Shown one piece after another: positions 35,103 through 44,945 of a stretch of 64,000 nt of DNA. The DNA is taken from assembly GCA_937873155.1 (NCBI GenBank), contig CALMVZ010000024.1:124001-188000 (forward strand). Direction: 5' to 3'. Position 1 is the first letter of the stretch; each line of letters opens with the position of its first letter. The position numbers were made by a program, and so were the translations under genes. The stretch comes from an uncultured Bacteroidota bacterium. GTDB taxonomy: Bacteria; Bacteroidota; Bacteroidia; B-17B0; Aurantibacillaceae. The notes under the pieces are model-generated. The model did not search any database and was not told where the DNA came from. It worked only from the letters and a program-made list of their open reading frames with translations.

Positions 35103-36938
35103 ATGAACAGAATCGTTTTAACCTTATCGCTCTTCTCAATTTTAAGCACTGCGGTTTCCCGGAAGATAAACTGGCAGGCATGGGGAGAAACCGCGTTTAA
35201 AAGCGCTAAAACGCAGCATAAACCTGTTTTTCTGGACGTGGGTACAGAATGGTGTACGGCCTGTAATTTAATGGAGGAACATACTTATACTGATACAACC
35301 GTTATAGGAATAATTAACAGGAATTTTATTTCAATTAAAGCAGATGCCGAAGCTCAGCCTGACGTAGGAGCACGTTTCCTGCAATGGGGCTGGCCGGCCT
35401 TAATATTTTTGGACCCCGATGGTAATCAGTTAATGGCTATCCAGGGAAACAGGAGGGCAAGTGTTTTTACTGAGATCTTAAATGATTTCCTAAAGCAATT
35501 CAAAGAAGGTAAAGTCTCTATTCAGGATAATAATTTCTTCTCATCCGAACCACCGGATAAATCCGACCTCACAAAAATATTCAACAAAGCAAATGGCCAG
35601 CTTCATTATTACTATGATTCACTTTATGCGGGTTGGGGTTACGATCTGAAGATTCCGTTGTATCAACCTGTTGAATACAGTTTCTGGGCTGCGAGAACAC
35701 AAAAGAAACCTTATGAAAAACAAAAAGCGATCAAATCGTTAACGAAGTATGCACAGGTGAGCGATCGTGTTTGCGGCGGCGTTTATTTTGGTTGTTCATC
35801 CGGCAGAAGCTGGAAAGGTGCGGCTCCTGAAAAAAGAAGTGAATACCAAGGTGGGGTTCTGCATAATTATGCTGAAGCTTATTTAGCGACAGGAGATATT
35901 AAATGGCTGAATGAAGCTAAGCTGTTAAAGAAATATTTACTGGAAAGCATGTTATCGAAAGATGACAGCTTGTTCTTTAACAGCCAGGAAGAATACCTGG
36001 ATATAAAAGGAAATCCTCCGGGAATGCCTCCTGAAAAATATTTTACATTAACGGGTGAGCAAAGGAAAAAATATGGTTTTCCTCCGATCGATAAAACAAT
36101 TTACACCGATATTAATTTCCGGATCGTAAAAGGCTTTATAAAATTGTATGAGGCTACGCAGGACCCTGCCGATCTGAACATTGCGATCGCTATTGGTAAA
36201 AAAATAATTTCGAAAGCCCAAATGCCGGAAGGTTGGTTCAAGTCTGTTATTGAAAATAAAAATACTATTACAAGGATGCGCGAGCTACCGAGTGATTCAG
36301 CACAGAAAACAGTTCTGTATCTAAAACCGCAAGGCCATGCGGGAATAGCAATGTTAGTTTTATACCAGTATACAAGTGATTCAACCTGGTTAATGCACGC
36401 AAGAAAATTAAACGCAGCAGTCAATAAAGAATTGTCCGATAAAGAAAATGGCGGCTATTATTCTACCAATTATGCCCCTATGGCCTTGGGAGGAAAAAAA
36501 ACATTCACAAAAGTTTTAGTGGAGAATTCATTATACGCCCGTTTCTTAATAGAGTTAAGTGATCTGACAGGCGAAGAAAGTTACTTGAAATGGGCTGAAG
36601 GCGCAATACGTTCAGTTAGCAGTGAGAAAATGGTTGAGAATGAAGAACGCCTGATCGCTGATTATGTTTTAGCTATTGATAAATTACGCAAGCAACATTT
36701 GGTATTCACCGTTGTAACTTCTGAACCAAACTCTGTCGAGGCAAAAAATCTTATAAAACAAATTCAAACGTATTATCATCCTGCAAAATTAATTAAAGTA
36801 GAAGCGCCGGGACATTATCCTGATCTCGGAAAACCAAGTTTATTTGTCTGTAGTAAAGTAGTGTGTTCGCAACCAATTACACTTTCTGTAAACACAAAAA
36901 AAGAGATCGATGGATTCATCAGTAAGCTTAAGAATTAA
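35103..36938 (+). CDS. Exported thioredoxin-fold protein, YyaL/SSP411-like (DUF255 layout)
   Basis: A 611-aa protein with an N-terminal signal-like helix (IVLTLSLFSILSTAVS). A thioredoxin-fold domain has FLDVGTEWCTACNLMEEHTY (Cys51, Cys54), and a long alpha/alpha-barrel-like region follows (about 150-530, with HNYAEAYLATGDIKWLNEA). The C-terminus LFVCSKVVCSQPI matches the closing cysteine motif of the YyaL/SSP411 family. Family members have no settled function. Unlike cytosolic YyaL this copy appears exported and its CxxC is WCTAC, which would suit a periplasmic redox role (inference). Confidence 0.75.
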   Translation: MNRIVLTLSLFSILSTAVSRKINWQAWGETAFKSAKTQHKPVFLDVGTEWCTACNLMEEHTYTDTTVIGIINRNFISIKADAEAQPDVGARFLQWGWPALIFLDPDGNQLMAIQGNRRASVFTEILNDFLKQFKEGKVSIQDNNFFSSEPPDKSDLTKIFNKANGQLHYYYDSLYAGWGYDLKIPLYQPVEYSFWAARTQKKPYEKQKAIKSLTKYAQVSDRVCGGVYFGCSSGRSWKGAAPEKRSEYQGGVLHNYAEAYLATGDIKWLNEAKLLKKYLLESMLSKDDSLFFNSQEEYLDIKGNPPGMPPEKYFTLTGEQRKKYGFPPIDKTIYTDINFRIVKGFIKLYEATQDPADLNIAIAIGKKIISKAQMPEGWFKSVIENKNTITRMRELPSDSAQKTVLYLKPQGHAGIAMLVLYQYTSDSTWLMHARKLNAAVNKELSDKENGGYYSTNYAPMALGGKKTFTKVLVENSLYARFLIELSDLTGEESYLKWAEGAIRSVSSEKMVENEERLIADYVLAIDKLRKQHLVFTVVTSEPNSVEAKNLIKQIQTYYHPAKLIKVEAPGHYPDLGKPSLFVCSKVVCSQPITLSVNTKKEIDGFISKLKN

Positions 36939-36987
36939 CCGCGAATGCCTCTAATTCGCACCAATGCATTAGTATTGATTCGTGAAA

Positions 36988-37950
36988 TTAGTGGCTTGGT
37001 TTAATGAATTCAAGATTTCTTTTAAGTCCTTTGAATTTCGTCCGCTTTACAGCAGAATTTTTAAAAACAGAATTAAAAACTTCTTCTGTCATTTCATGCC
37101 ATTCATTTGCAGAATAGTTTAAAAGTCCATTTGAATTTTTAAATAAAGGTTCTGAATGCGGTTTGCTGAAACGGTTCCATGGACAAACATCCTGGCAAAC
37201 ATCACAGCCAAAAGCCCAGTTGTCCATTTTGTTTTTAAATTCTGTAGGAATATTTTCTTTAAGCTCTATTGTTAGATAAGAAATACATTTACTTCCATCA
37301 ACCACATAGGGCGCAACAATTGCGTCGGTAGGGCAGGCATCAATACATTTTGTACAGGTGCCGCAATAATCTGCAATAGGCCCGTCATATTCCAATTCAA
37401 GATCAATTATTAATTCAGCAATGAAAAAAAATGAACCTTGTTCCTTATTGATGAGATTAGAATTTTTTCCAACCCAACCCAATCCGCTTTTTTTTGCCCA
37501 TGCTTTATCTAACACAGGAGCAGAATCTGTAAAAACCCTTCCGTTTATTTTTCCGATCTTTTCCTCTAACGTATTTACAAATTCTTTTAGTTTTTCTTTA
37601 ATGACTGTATGATAATCATTCCCATAAGCATATTTCGAAATTTTCGGAGCATCACTTCTTTGTCCATGTTCAGGATAATAATTGAATAATAATGATATCA
37701 CCGATTTTGCGCCATCCACCAATAAACGTGGATCAAGCCTCTTGTCAAAATGATTCGCCATGTAATCCATTTTGCCATGCATATTCTTATTAAGCCATTC
37801 TTCTAAACGTGGAGCTTCTTCTTCTAAGAATTCGGCTTTGCCGATGCCGCAAAAATCAAAACCTAAACGCTTTGCTTCTGCTTTTACTATCTGGGTATGT
37901 TTACTTGTATTCAGTACTACAAAGGTAGGGAATTCAGGGCTAAAGCCCAT
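36988..37950 (-). CDS. queG: Epoxyqueuosine reductase QueG
   Basis: Cobalamin- and iron-sulfur-dependent enzyme that finishes queuosine in tRNA (320 aa). Two 4Fe-4S motifs, [16 protein letters not shown] and [11 protein letters not shown], and the family segments [18 protein letters not shown] and [22 protein letters not shown] are visible. The start is uncertain. The ATG at 37950 lies in a palindrome-rich intergenic repeat, and a TACCTTTG -7 box overlaps codons 8-11. The true N-terminus may lie near NTSKHTQIV, about 13 residues later, but no ATG is available there. Confidence 0.92.
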   Translation of the reverse strand: MGFSPEFPTFVVLNTSKHTQIVKAEAKRLGFDFCGIGKAEFLEEEAPRLEEWLNKNMHGKMDYMANHFDKRLDPRLLVDGAKSVISLLFNYYPEHGQRSDAPKISKYAYGNDYHTVIKEKLKEFVNTLEEKIGKINGRVFTDSAPVLDKAWAKKSGLGWVGKNSNLINKEQGSFFFIAELIIDLELEYDGPIADYCGTCTKCIDACPTDAIVAPYVVDGSKCISYLTIELKENIPTEFKNKMDNWAFGCDVCQDVCPWNRFSKPHSEPLFKNSNGLLNYSANEWHEMTEEVFNSVFKNSAVKRTKFKGLKRNLEFIKPSH

Positions 37951-38095
37951 TGGCCGTTATGTCTTTCTGCCCCGGACTAAAGTCCGGGGTTAAAAGAATA
38001 AGAATGTGGAATTTGGTATTATGATCCTCTGCGAAAAATACACTAATAACCCCAGACTTCAGTCTGGGGTTTACATGTGATAGCAAGGAATGGGC
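37938..38095. repeat. Palindrome cluster between queG and the DUF5916 gene
   Basis: Contains AGGGCTAAAGCCC, CCCCGGACTAAAGTCCGGGG, CCCCAGACTTCAGTCTGGGG and GGGCTTTAGCCC. The first and last form an inverted pair around the two middle palindromes. Confidence 0.7.
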
Positions 38096-38106
38096 TTTAG
38101 CCCTGT

Positions 38107-40551
38107 CTACTTCCTGTTCTTCCTTCTGAAAGCCTTTTTGATATCCAGGTAATCGATATAATACAGCACTTTTATCGAGACTGAATTATTTTGAGGTGAA
38201 TTCAGAGACCCTCTGAAGTTATAGTAGTAATCATAATTGATGGATGACTCACTTTTCAACACGGCATTCTTATAAACGATATTCAATTCACTTCCCGGTG
38301 CGAATTGCCAGAAGAAAACTACATCAATATTGAACGCATTGAAATTTACATTATGGGAATAGAGATGGTTGTATTGCGTTAACGAGCCATCATGATTCAA
38401 ATTATAATACCCTGAGTAAGTGGCTCTCGACCAATAATGCCTGCCTCTTACAGATAAAGACATTTTATTGGTGAATTTATAAACGCCCGATAAAGTATTA
38501 CTGATCGTTTGAAGATTTCGTCTTCCTAAAGTTATGGTGTCCGTGTAAGAATCATAGAATACAAATCCGATATCATCAATACGATCTTCATAATACGTTT
38601 CATAAATGAAAGAGAGTTTGTTATTCACACGCCATCTCGGAGAAACGTAAATATCAACTGTCGATCTTTGATTCTCATTGAACACCCTGTAATTTGCCGA
38701 AATATCTAAAGCTACTTTCTTCCTGTAGTCACTCGAAATAAATCCACCCCCCCGGTAATTGATAGGGAAAGTATAGAACCTTCCGAAGATGCGTGGTTCA
38801 TACCAATCATAAGTGATGATCGGCTCTAAACCATAACGGATCCCTGTTGTGAAAAAATGCTTTTTCCAGGTGGTAACAGAATTTCCATAGATGCCGAAAT
38901 TAGCAAAAGCATCTTGTACATACATTCGTGAATAGGAAAAATTCACACTATTGAAAATATTATTCAAACGCCAGAAGGGTTTGTAAACATTGTACCCGAT
39001 CTCAAGTCCCATATCCACATTATTATTCATGAACTGGATACCGAGATCATTTGGATTATAAGTATTCGTATTCATATTACCGTATGCATTCCAGGTGAAA
39101 TTTCCTCCTGATTTTCCAAAATTCAATCGTCCGCTGTAACCCTTAAAAGAACTGTTGCTGTCAGGATAGAACTTCTGACTCATGGCGCCGAATCCTGCGA
39201 CCTGGTAAGTGTTGCTTTTATTGTTTGCTTCAAATCCTAATCCGGTGACATTCGCATCGTGCCAATGTCCATCGCGCGTAACATTTGTATTCACGAGTGT
39301 GATGAATGAATTATTTTTTAAAGCCTGATCTAAAACCACAATATTGTAATTTGTAAGGGGAGAAGACAAAATATCCCTTGTATTTCCCGCCGTATCCTGT
39401 GCGGTCGCATAAGTTTCTCCTGATACTGCATTGAAGATCCCTATACCTAATTTTTTTTCAGTCCGTCCTGATAATTTTGTAGCGTTATATAAACGGGTTT
39501 GTGTCGGATTTTTAATTATGACTTCATTACCTTTTAATTGGCTATAAACGTTCCTGTACCCGATCGGAAGGCCACCAACGCGGCGTGAATAAAACAATCC
39601 GCCTTTATTGAATAATTCTGTTCCCTCTGTAAAGAAAGGCCTGCGTTCCTGGAACTGGACTTCGAATGGCGAGAGATTCAAAACATTATTATCCGATTGT
39701 ACCTGGCTGAAATCCGGCACCAATGTCATATCTAAAGTGAAAGCATCCGATAAGCCATATTTAAGATCCATCCCGCCGCTGAAACTATAGCTTTCATTCT
39801 TAATTCCAACCTGGTTGTAAGGATAATGATTAAATAATCCTGCAATGTAAGGACTGAACGACAAACGCACCGGAGGTTTAATGTTTTTTAACCCGGTTAA
39901 ATCTCCAAATTGTTTTACGAATGCATCGATCTTCGGATCAACAAAATTCCAGAACGACATTTCACGAGTACGGCGGATCTTCCTGATGATATTGAATCCC
40001 CAGGTTTGTTCTTCCTTTGCAGAGAAACGCAATGCAGAGTAGGGAATTTTCATTTCAATCACCCACCCTTTTTCATTGTATTTCACAGAACTTTGCCAAA
40101 CCGCGTTCCAGTTAAAATCCTGTCCTTCGCTGCTGTAACGTGCATCAATTTGTGTCCCTGCCGCTGTAACAAAAAAACCAAAAGCATTTATATCGTCGTT
40201 ATAAGTGTCAAATAAAACACCAAAAAGATCAGCATTAGCTTCAGCATCCCTTGTGCTTAATTCGCGTAAAATACTGTCAGGTGAACTGTCATAAAGCATT
40301 GCTCCTATGTAGATGGCTGCATCATCATAAACAACTTTTACTTCGCATTTTTGTTCAGATGGCATACCGGGACTCAGCATATTTTGGATCAGGTCAACGG
40401 CAGGTTCAGCATTGACCCATGAAGAATCATTTAAGTTTCCATCGATTTTGGGAGAATTAGTAACACGGAGAGCGCCAATACTCTTCAGAGCTTGAGAAAA
40501 ACCATTGTTAAAGGTTAAAACGAATAGTATGAAAACGAATAGTTTTTTCAT
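38107..40551 (-). CDS. DUF5916 outer-membrane protein with CBM9-like N-terminus
   Basis: An 814-aa exported protein. After the signal peptide (LFVFILFVLTFNNGFSQ) comes a carbohydrate-binding-family-9-like domain (about 28-210), with PKIDGNLNDSSWVNAEP, YDDAAIYIGAMLYDS and WVIEMKIPYSALRFS. A large DUF5916 beta-barrel region (about 230-814) follows, with SFSPYIAGLFNHYPY and FQERRPFFTEGTELFNKGGLFYSRRVGG. Related proteins occur widely in Bacteroidota outer membranes; the ligand is not known. It is divergent from the second porP-like gene. Confidence 0.87.
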   Translation of the reverse strand: MKKLFVFILFVLTFNNGFSQALKSIGALRVTNSPKIDGNLNDSSWVNAEPAVDLIQNMLSPGMPSEQKCEVKVVYDDAAIYIGAMLYDSSPDSILRELSTRDAEANADLFGVLFDTYNDDINAFGFFVTAAGTQIDARYSSEGQDFNWNAVWQSSVKYNEKGWVIEMKIPYSALRFSAKEEQTWGFNIIRKIRRTREMSFWNFVDPKIDAFVKQFGDLTGLKNIKPPVRLSFSPYIAGLFNHYPYNQVGIKNESYSFSGGMDLKYGLSDAFTLDMTLVPDFSQVQSDNNVLNLSPFEVQFQERRPFFTEGTELFNKGGLFYSRRVGGLPIGYRNVYSQLKGNEVIIKNPTQTRLYNATKLSGRTEKKLGIGIFNAVSGETYATAQDTAGNTRDILSSPLTNYNIVVLDQALKNNSFITLVNTNVTRDGHWHDANVTGLGFEANNKSNTYQVAGFGAMSQKFYPDSNSSFKGYSGRLNFGKSGGNFTWNAYGNMNTNTYNPNDLGIQFMNNNVDMGLEIGYNVYKPFWRLNNIFNSVNFSYSRMYVQDAFANFGIYGNSVTTWKKHFFTTGIRYGLEPIITYDWYEPRIFGRFYTFPINYRGGGFISSDYRKKVALDISANYRVFNENQRSTVDIYVSPRWRVNNKLSFIYETYYEDRIDDIGFVFYDSYTDTITLGRRNLQTISNTLSGVYKFTNKMSLSVRGRHYWSRATYSGYYNLNHDGSLTQYNHLYSHNVNFNAFNIDVVFFWQFAPGSELNIVYKNAVLKSESSINYDYYYNFRGSLNSPQNNSVSIKVLYYIDYLDIKKAFRRKNRK

Positions 40552-40700
40552 AAGTTTTCAATGTGAAATTAGGGTATTTCCTATTGCTGTTTATCCCCCA
40601 ATTTGGTGGAAGTACGCGGGTTTCGCCCAATAGTTGCTTTAACACGATAAAAACTTTGAAATTCTTTTAATTCTATTCAAAATTCAGTACATTAGTATCT

Positions 40701-41711
40701 ATGCTTAAAGGCGTAAAACGGTACATACTACTAATACTCTTAACCAGCGGTTTTGTTCATTCACAGGACATACATTTTTCCCAATATTATTTTTCTCCAT
40801 TAAGCCTGAATCCTGCTAATACAGGTAATTTTTTAGGTGATTACAGGATCGCAATGAATTACCGCAGCCAATGGCGCGAGATCCAAAAAGCGTATAAGAC
40901 CGTTTCATTAGGAGGAGAAGCGAATATTTATCCGATGAACCAGCAAACTTCAGTAGGGCTTTATTTCCTGAATGATAAATCAGGCGGAAATTTAGTGGTG
41001 AACAAGATCTTTTTATCAGGAGCATTGCATAAAAAGATCGCCGGGATCAATTTGCATGCAGGCATTCAGCCGGGATTTGTTTTAAAAAGTATTGATTTTA
41101 ACGCGCATACTTTCCCTAATCAATTGAATTGGGATAAAGGCCAGTTTGATAATACAATTAATAATTACGAACCGTATCAAACACAACGGACCAATTATTT
41201 TGATCTGAATGCAGGTGTCGGAGCTTCCGCACGTATAAAGAAATTTGAAGGTGGTATTTATTTCGCCATGTTCCATTTAACTCAACCTAAAGAAACATTT
41301 TTTGCAGGCAGCAATAAATTAACGATGCGCAAAATGTTCAACCTCGATGCCAGATATTACTTGAATGAAAAATTCACTCTGAACTTATATACAATGATGG
41401 CCGCCACAACCAAAGCAAGTGATTGGGTGACCGGATTCAATGTTGAATATAACCTGAACAAAACGCCATTCTTTACCAATGCAGTATTTGTTGGCTTCAT
41501 GTGGCGTGATGGTTTAAAACGGATCTCTGATGCCGGAATTGTTACGGCAGGATTGAAATACAAAAATTATACTGCCGGTGTTAGCTACGACATTAATATC
41601 TCTAAATTACATACTGCTACCGAATACCGTGGTGCTATAGAATTCGCATTGATCTACACTTCTAAAAATACCCGCCTGGTTAAAAAACAAATTCCTTGTG
41701 ACCGCTATTAG
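40701..41711 (+). CDS. Second PorP/SprF-family outer-membrane protein
   Basis: A 336-aa PorP/SprF protein with signal peptide (LLILLTSGFVHSQ) and the family opening QDIHFSQYYFSPLSLNPANTGNFLGDYRIAMNYRSQWREI. It overlaps the following PorE-like gene by 14 bases, so the two are translationally coupled. PorP proteins in the T9SS attachment pathway are known to work with the periplasmic PorE. This pair fits that pattern and is distinct from the porP next to gldK. Confidence 0.9.
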   Translation: MLKGVKRYILLILLTSGFVHSQDIHFSQYYFSPLSLNPANTGNFLGDYRIAMNYRSQWREIQKAYKTVSLGGEANIYPMNQQTSVGLYFLNDKSGGNLVVNKIFLSGALHKKIAGINLHAGIQPGFVLKSIDFNAHTFPNQLNWDKGQFDNTINNYEPYQTQRTNYFDLNAGVGASARIKKFEGGIYFAMFHLTQPKETFFAGSNKLTMRKMFNLDARYYLNEKFTLNLYTMMAATTKASDWVTGFNVEYNLNKTPFFTNAVFVGFMWRDGLKRISDAGIVTAGLKYKNYTAGVSYDINISKLHTATEYRGAIEFALIYTSKNTRLVKKQIPCDRY

Positions 41712-43743
41712 AAACGTCATATTCTTAATTCTTCTTTCTTTTTGTGTGAATGCACAAACTGACAGTACTTCTATGGCAAGTATGAATGCAAAGGATCTTA
41801 AAAAACTTGGTGTGAATGCAATTTTGCAAGGCGATCCGAATTCGGCGGTGACTTTTTTAGAGAAAAGTTATTCGATGAATAAGTCCGATTACGAAACGCA
41901 GGGCCTTTTAGCTGAAGCGTACCGTTTGGTCCGTAACTACGAAGCTGCGGAGAAAATGTACGCACAGGTTTATGCGAAAGCATCGGATAAATATCCTGAG
42001 GCTTTGTTCTATGTAGCAGAAATGCAAAAATCGAATGGCGATTATGATAAAGCAAAAGAAAGTTACGCGAAATTCAAAAAAGAATATAAAGGTGAAGACA
42101 AAGACCTCAGGAAAATTGCAGGGCAAGAAATTAATTTTTGTGATTCAGTAAAAAAGATCGCAGCTTCTGAGAAAAAAATTATCATTCAGCATTTAGAAGG
42201 AGAGATCAACAAGATCAACGTAGAAGCAAGTCCTTTGAGTTTGGATGAGAATACTTTATTGTATTCTTCATTACGTACCGATAAAAAAGAATTTATTGTG
42301 GAAGGTGATACAAACAATACGGTTGTCCGAAAAATGTACCTTGCTAAAAAGGAAAATGGGGAGTGGAAGTACTCCGGTGAGATGGATGGGCCTTTCAATG
42401 CTTCGGGTTATAATGTTGGAAATGCAACCATGACGCCTGATGGAAAACGGATGTATTTCACCCGCTGTAAGCCGAATTGGCAGGGGAAAATGATCTGTGC
42501 AATATATGTTACAGAAAAAGGCAGCGGCGGAGATTGGAGCGAACCTGTTAAACTCGATAAGAAAATCAATAATCCAAAATATACAAGTACGCAACCAGCT
42601 GTTTCTATTGATCCGGTTAAGGGAAATGAAGTGGTTTATTTTATCTCGGATAACAAAGAAGGAAAAGGCGGATTGGATATCTGGTATTTTACTTACGATG
42701 TAAAAAAGAAAGAATATAAAACACCAAAGAATGCAGGGCCCAAGATCAATACCAAGCGTGATGAAATGTCGCCTTTCTTCGATGCGGAGACACGTAATTT
42801 ATATTTTTCATCGCAGGGACATCCCGGTTTAGGAGGTTTTGATGTTTACAAAGCGACAGGTGATGGTAAAAAATTCTTAAGTGCAGAAAATATCGGGGCA
42901 CCTATCAATTCGGGAGCAGATGATATTTTTTATACGATCTCGAAGAACAGGGAAGAAGGATTCATTGTTTCGAACCGTAAAGGTGCCGTTGCTTTGAAGA
43001 ATGCTACTTGTTGTGATGATATCTTCTCTTACAAATATTCCGAGTACATCCATGTCAATATTAAAGGTTTGATCTATGCAGAGGAAACCGGTGGAAAGAA
43101 GAATTTACCTGATGCGACAATTGAATTGTATTCTAAAGATAAAAAAACAGGCGAGCGGTTCTTAATTAAATCTTTAAAGTCAAGTGATCTCGCCTTGTAT
43201 GATATAAAACTTGAAGCGAACAACGATTATCAGATCCTTGTGAAGAAGGATGGTTACCTGAGTAATAGTCATGATTTCAGTACACGCCATATTACAAGTT
43301 CAACTACTTTAGAAAAAGATATTCCGTTAACACCACTTCCAAAAGATCCGATCCGTATTCCGAATGTGTTGTACGAATTTGATAAAGCAAATATTTTAGA
43401 ACCTTCGAAATTAGCATTAGATACAACAGTGTTACGTTTATTGTTAGATAATCCCCAGATCATCATCGAGATCATGTCGCACACCGACAGTAAGGGTAAC
43501 GATCAGTACAATATGAAATTATCTCAGCGTCGTGCTGAAAGCGTTGTGGCTTACCTGATCTCGAAAGGAGTTGACGCCCAACGATTAAAAGCTAAAGGTT
43601 ACGGCGAGAGCAAACCTGTTGCGCCGAATGAAAATCCTGATGGCTCTGATAATCCGGATGGCCGTACCCTTAACCGTCGTACTGATTTCAAGATCATTGG
43701 TCACTTAGATGTAGAAGTGATCAACGATTATGATGATGAGTAA
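41698..43743 (+). CDS. PorE-like T9SS protein (TPR, propeller, CRD, OmpA)
   Basis: A 681-aa exported protein with the four-part architecture reported for PorE. TPR repeats (about 25-130, NYEAAEKMYAQVYAKASDKYPEAL) are followed by a PD40/WD40-like beta-propeller (about 165-440, TPDGKRMYFTR, DIWYFTYD, NLYFSSQGHPGLGGFDVYKA). A carboxypeptidase-regulatory-like domain (about 450-545) and an OmpA peptidoglycan-binding domain (about 560-670, YEFDKANI, SHTDSKGNDQYNMKLSQRRAESVVAYL) complete it. The start is GTG, overlapping the porP-like gene. The length is close to known PorE. Related OmpA-family proteins of other function cannot be excluded. Confidence 0.82.
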   Translation: MTAIRNVIFLILLSFCVNAQTDSTSMASMNAKDLKKLGVNAILQGDPNSAVTFLEKSYSMNKSDYETQGLLAEAYRLVRNYEAAEKMYAQVYAKASDKYPEALFYVAEMQKSNGDYDKAKESYAKFKKEYKGEDKDLRKIAGQEINFCDSVKKIAASEKKIIIQHLEGEINKINVEASPLSLDENTLLYSSLRTDKKEFIVEGDTNNTVVRKMYLAKKENGEWKYSGEMDGPFNASGYNVGNATMTPDGKRMYFTRCKPNWQGKMICAIYVTEKGSGGDWSEPVKLDKKINNPKYTSTQPAVSIDPVKGNEVVYFISDNKEGKGGLDIWYFTYDVKKKEYKTPKNAGPKINTKRDEMSPFFDAETRNLYFSSQGHPGLGGFDVYKATGDGKKFLSAENIGAPINSGADDIFYTISKNREEGFIVSNRKGAVALKNATCCDDIFSYKYSEYIHVNIKGLIYAEETGGKKNLPDATIELYSKDKKTGERFLIKSLKSSDLALYDIKLEANNDYQILVKKDGYLSNSHDFSTRHITSSTTLEKDIPLTPLPKDPIRIPNVLYEFDKANILEPSKLALDTTVLRLLLDNPQIIIEIMSHTDSKGNDQYNMKLSQRRAESVVAYLISKGVDAQRLKAKGYGESKPVAPNENPDGSDNPDGRTLNRRTDFKIIGHLDVEVINDYDDE

Positions 43744-43757
43744 GATGTTTCCGGTTC

Positions 43758-43922
43758 GACCTCACCGTTAGCGGCACGCCGCAACGTACTCTCCTTAAGG
43801 AGAGAGAAATGTGTCCTCAGAAATTCATTCAGTATAATTTCCCGCTCTCCGAAATTCATTCAACGGATCGTTTTTACTCTCCTTGAGGAGAGGAGGTCGG
43901 CCAAAGGCAGACCTGTGAGGTC
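43758..43922. repeat. CTCTCC-type MITE-like repeat, compound copy
   Basis: Begins GACCTCACC and ends TGTGAGGTC. Inside are CTCTCCTTAAGGAGAG (about 43790-43805) and CTCTCCTTGAGGAGAG (about 43878-43893), plus a second hairpin (GGTCGGCCAAAGGCAGACC). The terminal motifs are inverted relative to each other. Confidence 0.78.
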
Positions 43923-43944
43923 CTTGTAATGCAAATCTGCTTAT

Positions 43945-44118
43945 TTACTTAGTCGAGGTACTGTCCGCATCAGCTTCCAATTTTTTCGGATCTTCGAATT
44001 CGTTCAGGTAAGTTGGCCCTTCATCAGAACCATCCGGCGTACCATCCATGTCTTTACCGCCACAAAAAGTAAAAGTTAAACTTAGCAATACAACTGAGAA
44101 TAATATTAATTTTTTCAT
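43945..44118 (-). CDS. Small lipoprotein, 57 aa
   Basis: A gene too short for usual length cut-offs. The ATG complementary to 44116-44118 opens MKKLILFSVVLLSLTFTFC, a signal peptide with the lipobox Cys19. After it comes a polar acidic tail with GGKDMDGTPDGSDEGP and a final STSTK before TAA. It lies alone between the repeat at 43758-43922 and the DUF6794 pair. The function is unknown; the acidic, glycine- and aspartate-rich tail could bind cations (inference). Confidence 0.72.
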   Translation of the reverse strand: MKKLILFSVVLLSLTFTFCGGKDMDGTPDGSDEGPTYLNEFEDPKKLEADADSTSTK

Positions 44119-44219
44119 GATGTTAGGAATTTAGTGTGAGAATTAAATGTAAGCCGTTTTTTCCGGAATTAAATTATTCGCATCACCTATTCTGGGAAAG
44201 ATGTAACTTTTTTTTCCTC

Positions 44220-44945
44220 TTAATTCTTTCCTTTTACCACCAAATAGCGGAGATAGAATTCCACTTCATCGGAAGGTTTCATGTTCTTAAAGAACACGGT
44301 GGTATTGGCAGAACTCAATGAACTTATTCTCACTTTAAGTGAAACATTCTTTTTAGCCGCACTCGAAAATTTTTCAGTAACAATTCCTTTTATGATCATG
44401 TCGTTCTTATAATCAAAACTCCATTCTGTGTTCGGACATTCATGCAGGATCGCATTCTTTGTATTGAATTTTTCATCTATATCAAGGAAGATACTAATGC
44501 TGTCGCCGACATTGAATTTCTTAAAATTCTCTTCTGCTAATTTATCAGCGTTAGCCTGACAAATTCTTATCGGTTTCCAATATTCTTTAATATCATTCAC
44601 CTGGTCTTCTATATCAAGCGGCTGATTATTTAGTTTTCTATGGAGAGAAGTAAGAATGATCCTTGACATATCATGAGGTTCATCGATGCCTAATTTTAAG
44701 AATTCATTTAAAAGCGCCTGGTCTTTTTTATTGTAGAGCCATTTGCTACGGATAAAGATCCCAAGCGTAAGGTCGGATTCGCTTACTGCTTTTTCTTCCG
44801 GTAAAGTTTTATAGCTTTCTTTTTGTTTATCGGTCCATTTCTTTTCAAAGTAAAGAATGGCCTCATCCAAGGTCGCAGGTTGTTTAGCTGCAAATGCGCT
44901 GTGAGTGAAAACAAAAAAGAAGAATATGCTAATAAACCTTATCAA
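44220..44945 (-). CDS. DUF6794-type exported protein, downstream copy
   Basis: A 241-aa exported protein (signal peptide ISIFFFFVFTHSAFAA). Its first 100 residues match the DUF6794-like pattern: TLDEAILYFEKKWTDKQKE, then GIFIRSKWLYNKKDQALLNEFLKLGIDEPHDMSRIILTSLHRKLN. The C-terminal part is a beta-rich domain with a short hydrophobic core (VKVRISSL-like strands). It overlaps the upstream paralogue by 17 bases, so they are co-translated. No function is established. Confidence 0.75.
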   Translation of the reverse strand: MIRFISIFFFFVFTHSAFAAKQPATLDEAILYFEKKWTDKQKESYKTLPEEKAVSESDLTLGIFIRSKWLYNKKDQALLNEFLKLGIDEPHDMSRIILTSLHRKLNNQPLDIEDQVNDIKEYWKPIRICQANADKLAEENFKKFNVGDSISIFLDIDEKFNTKNAILHECPNTEWSFDYKNDMIIKGIVTEKFSSAAKKNVSLKVRISSLSSANTTVFFKNMKPSDEVEFYLRYLVVKGKN

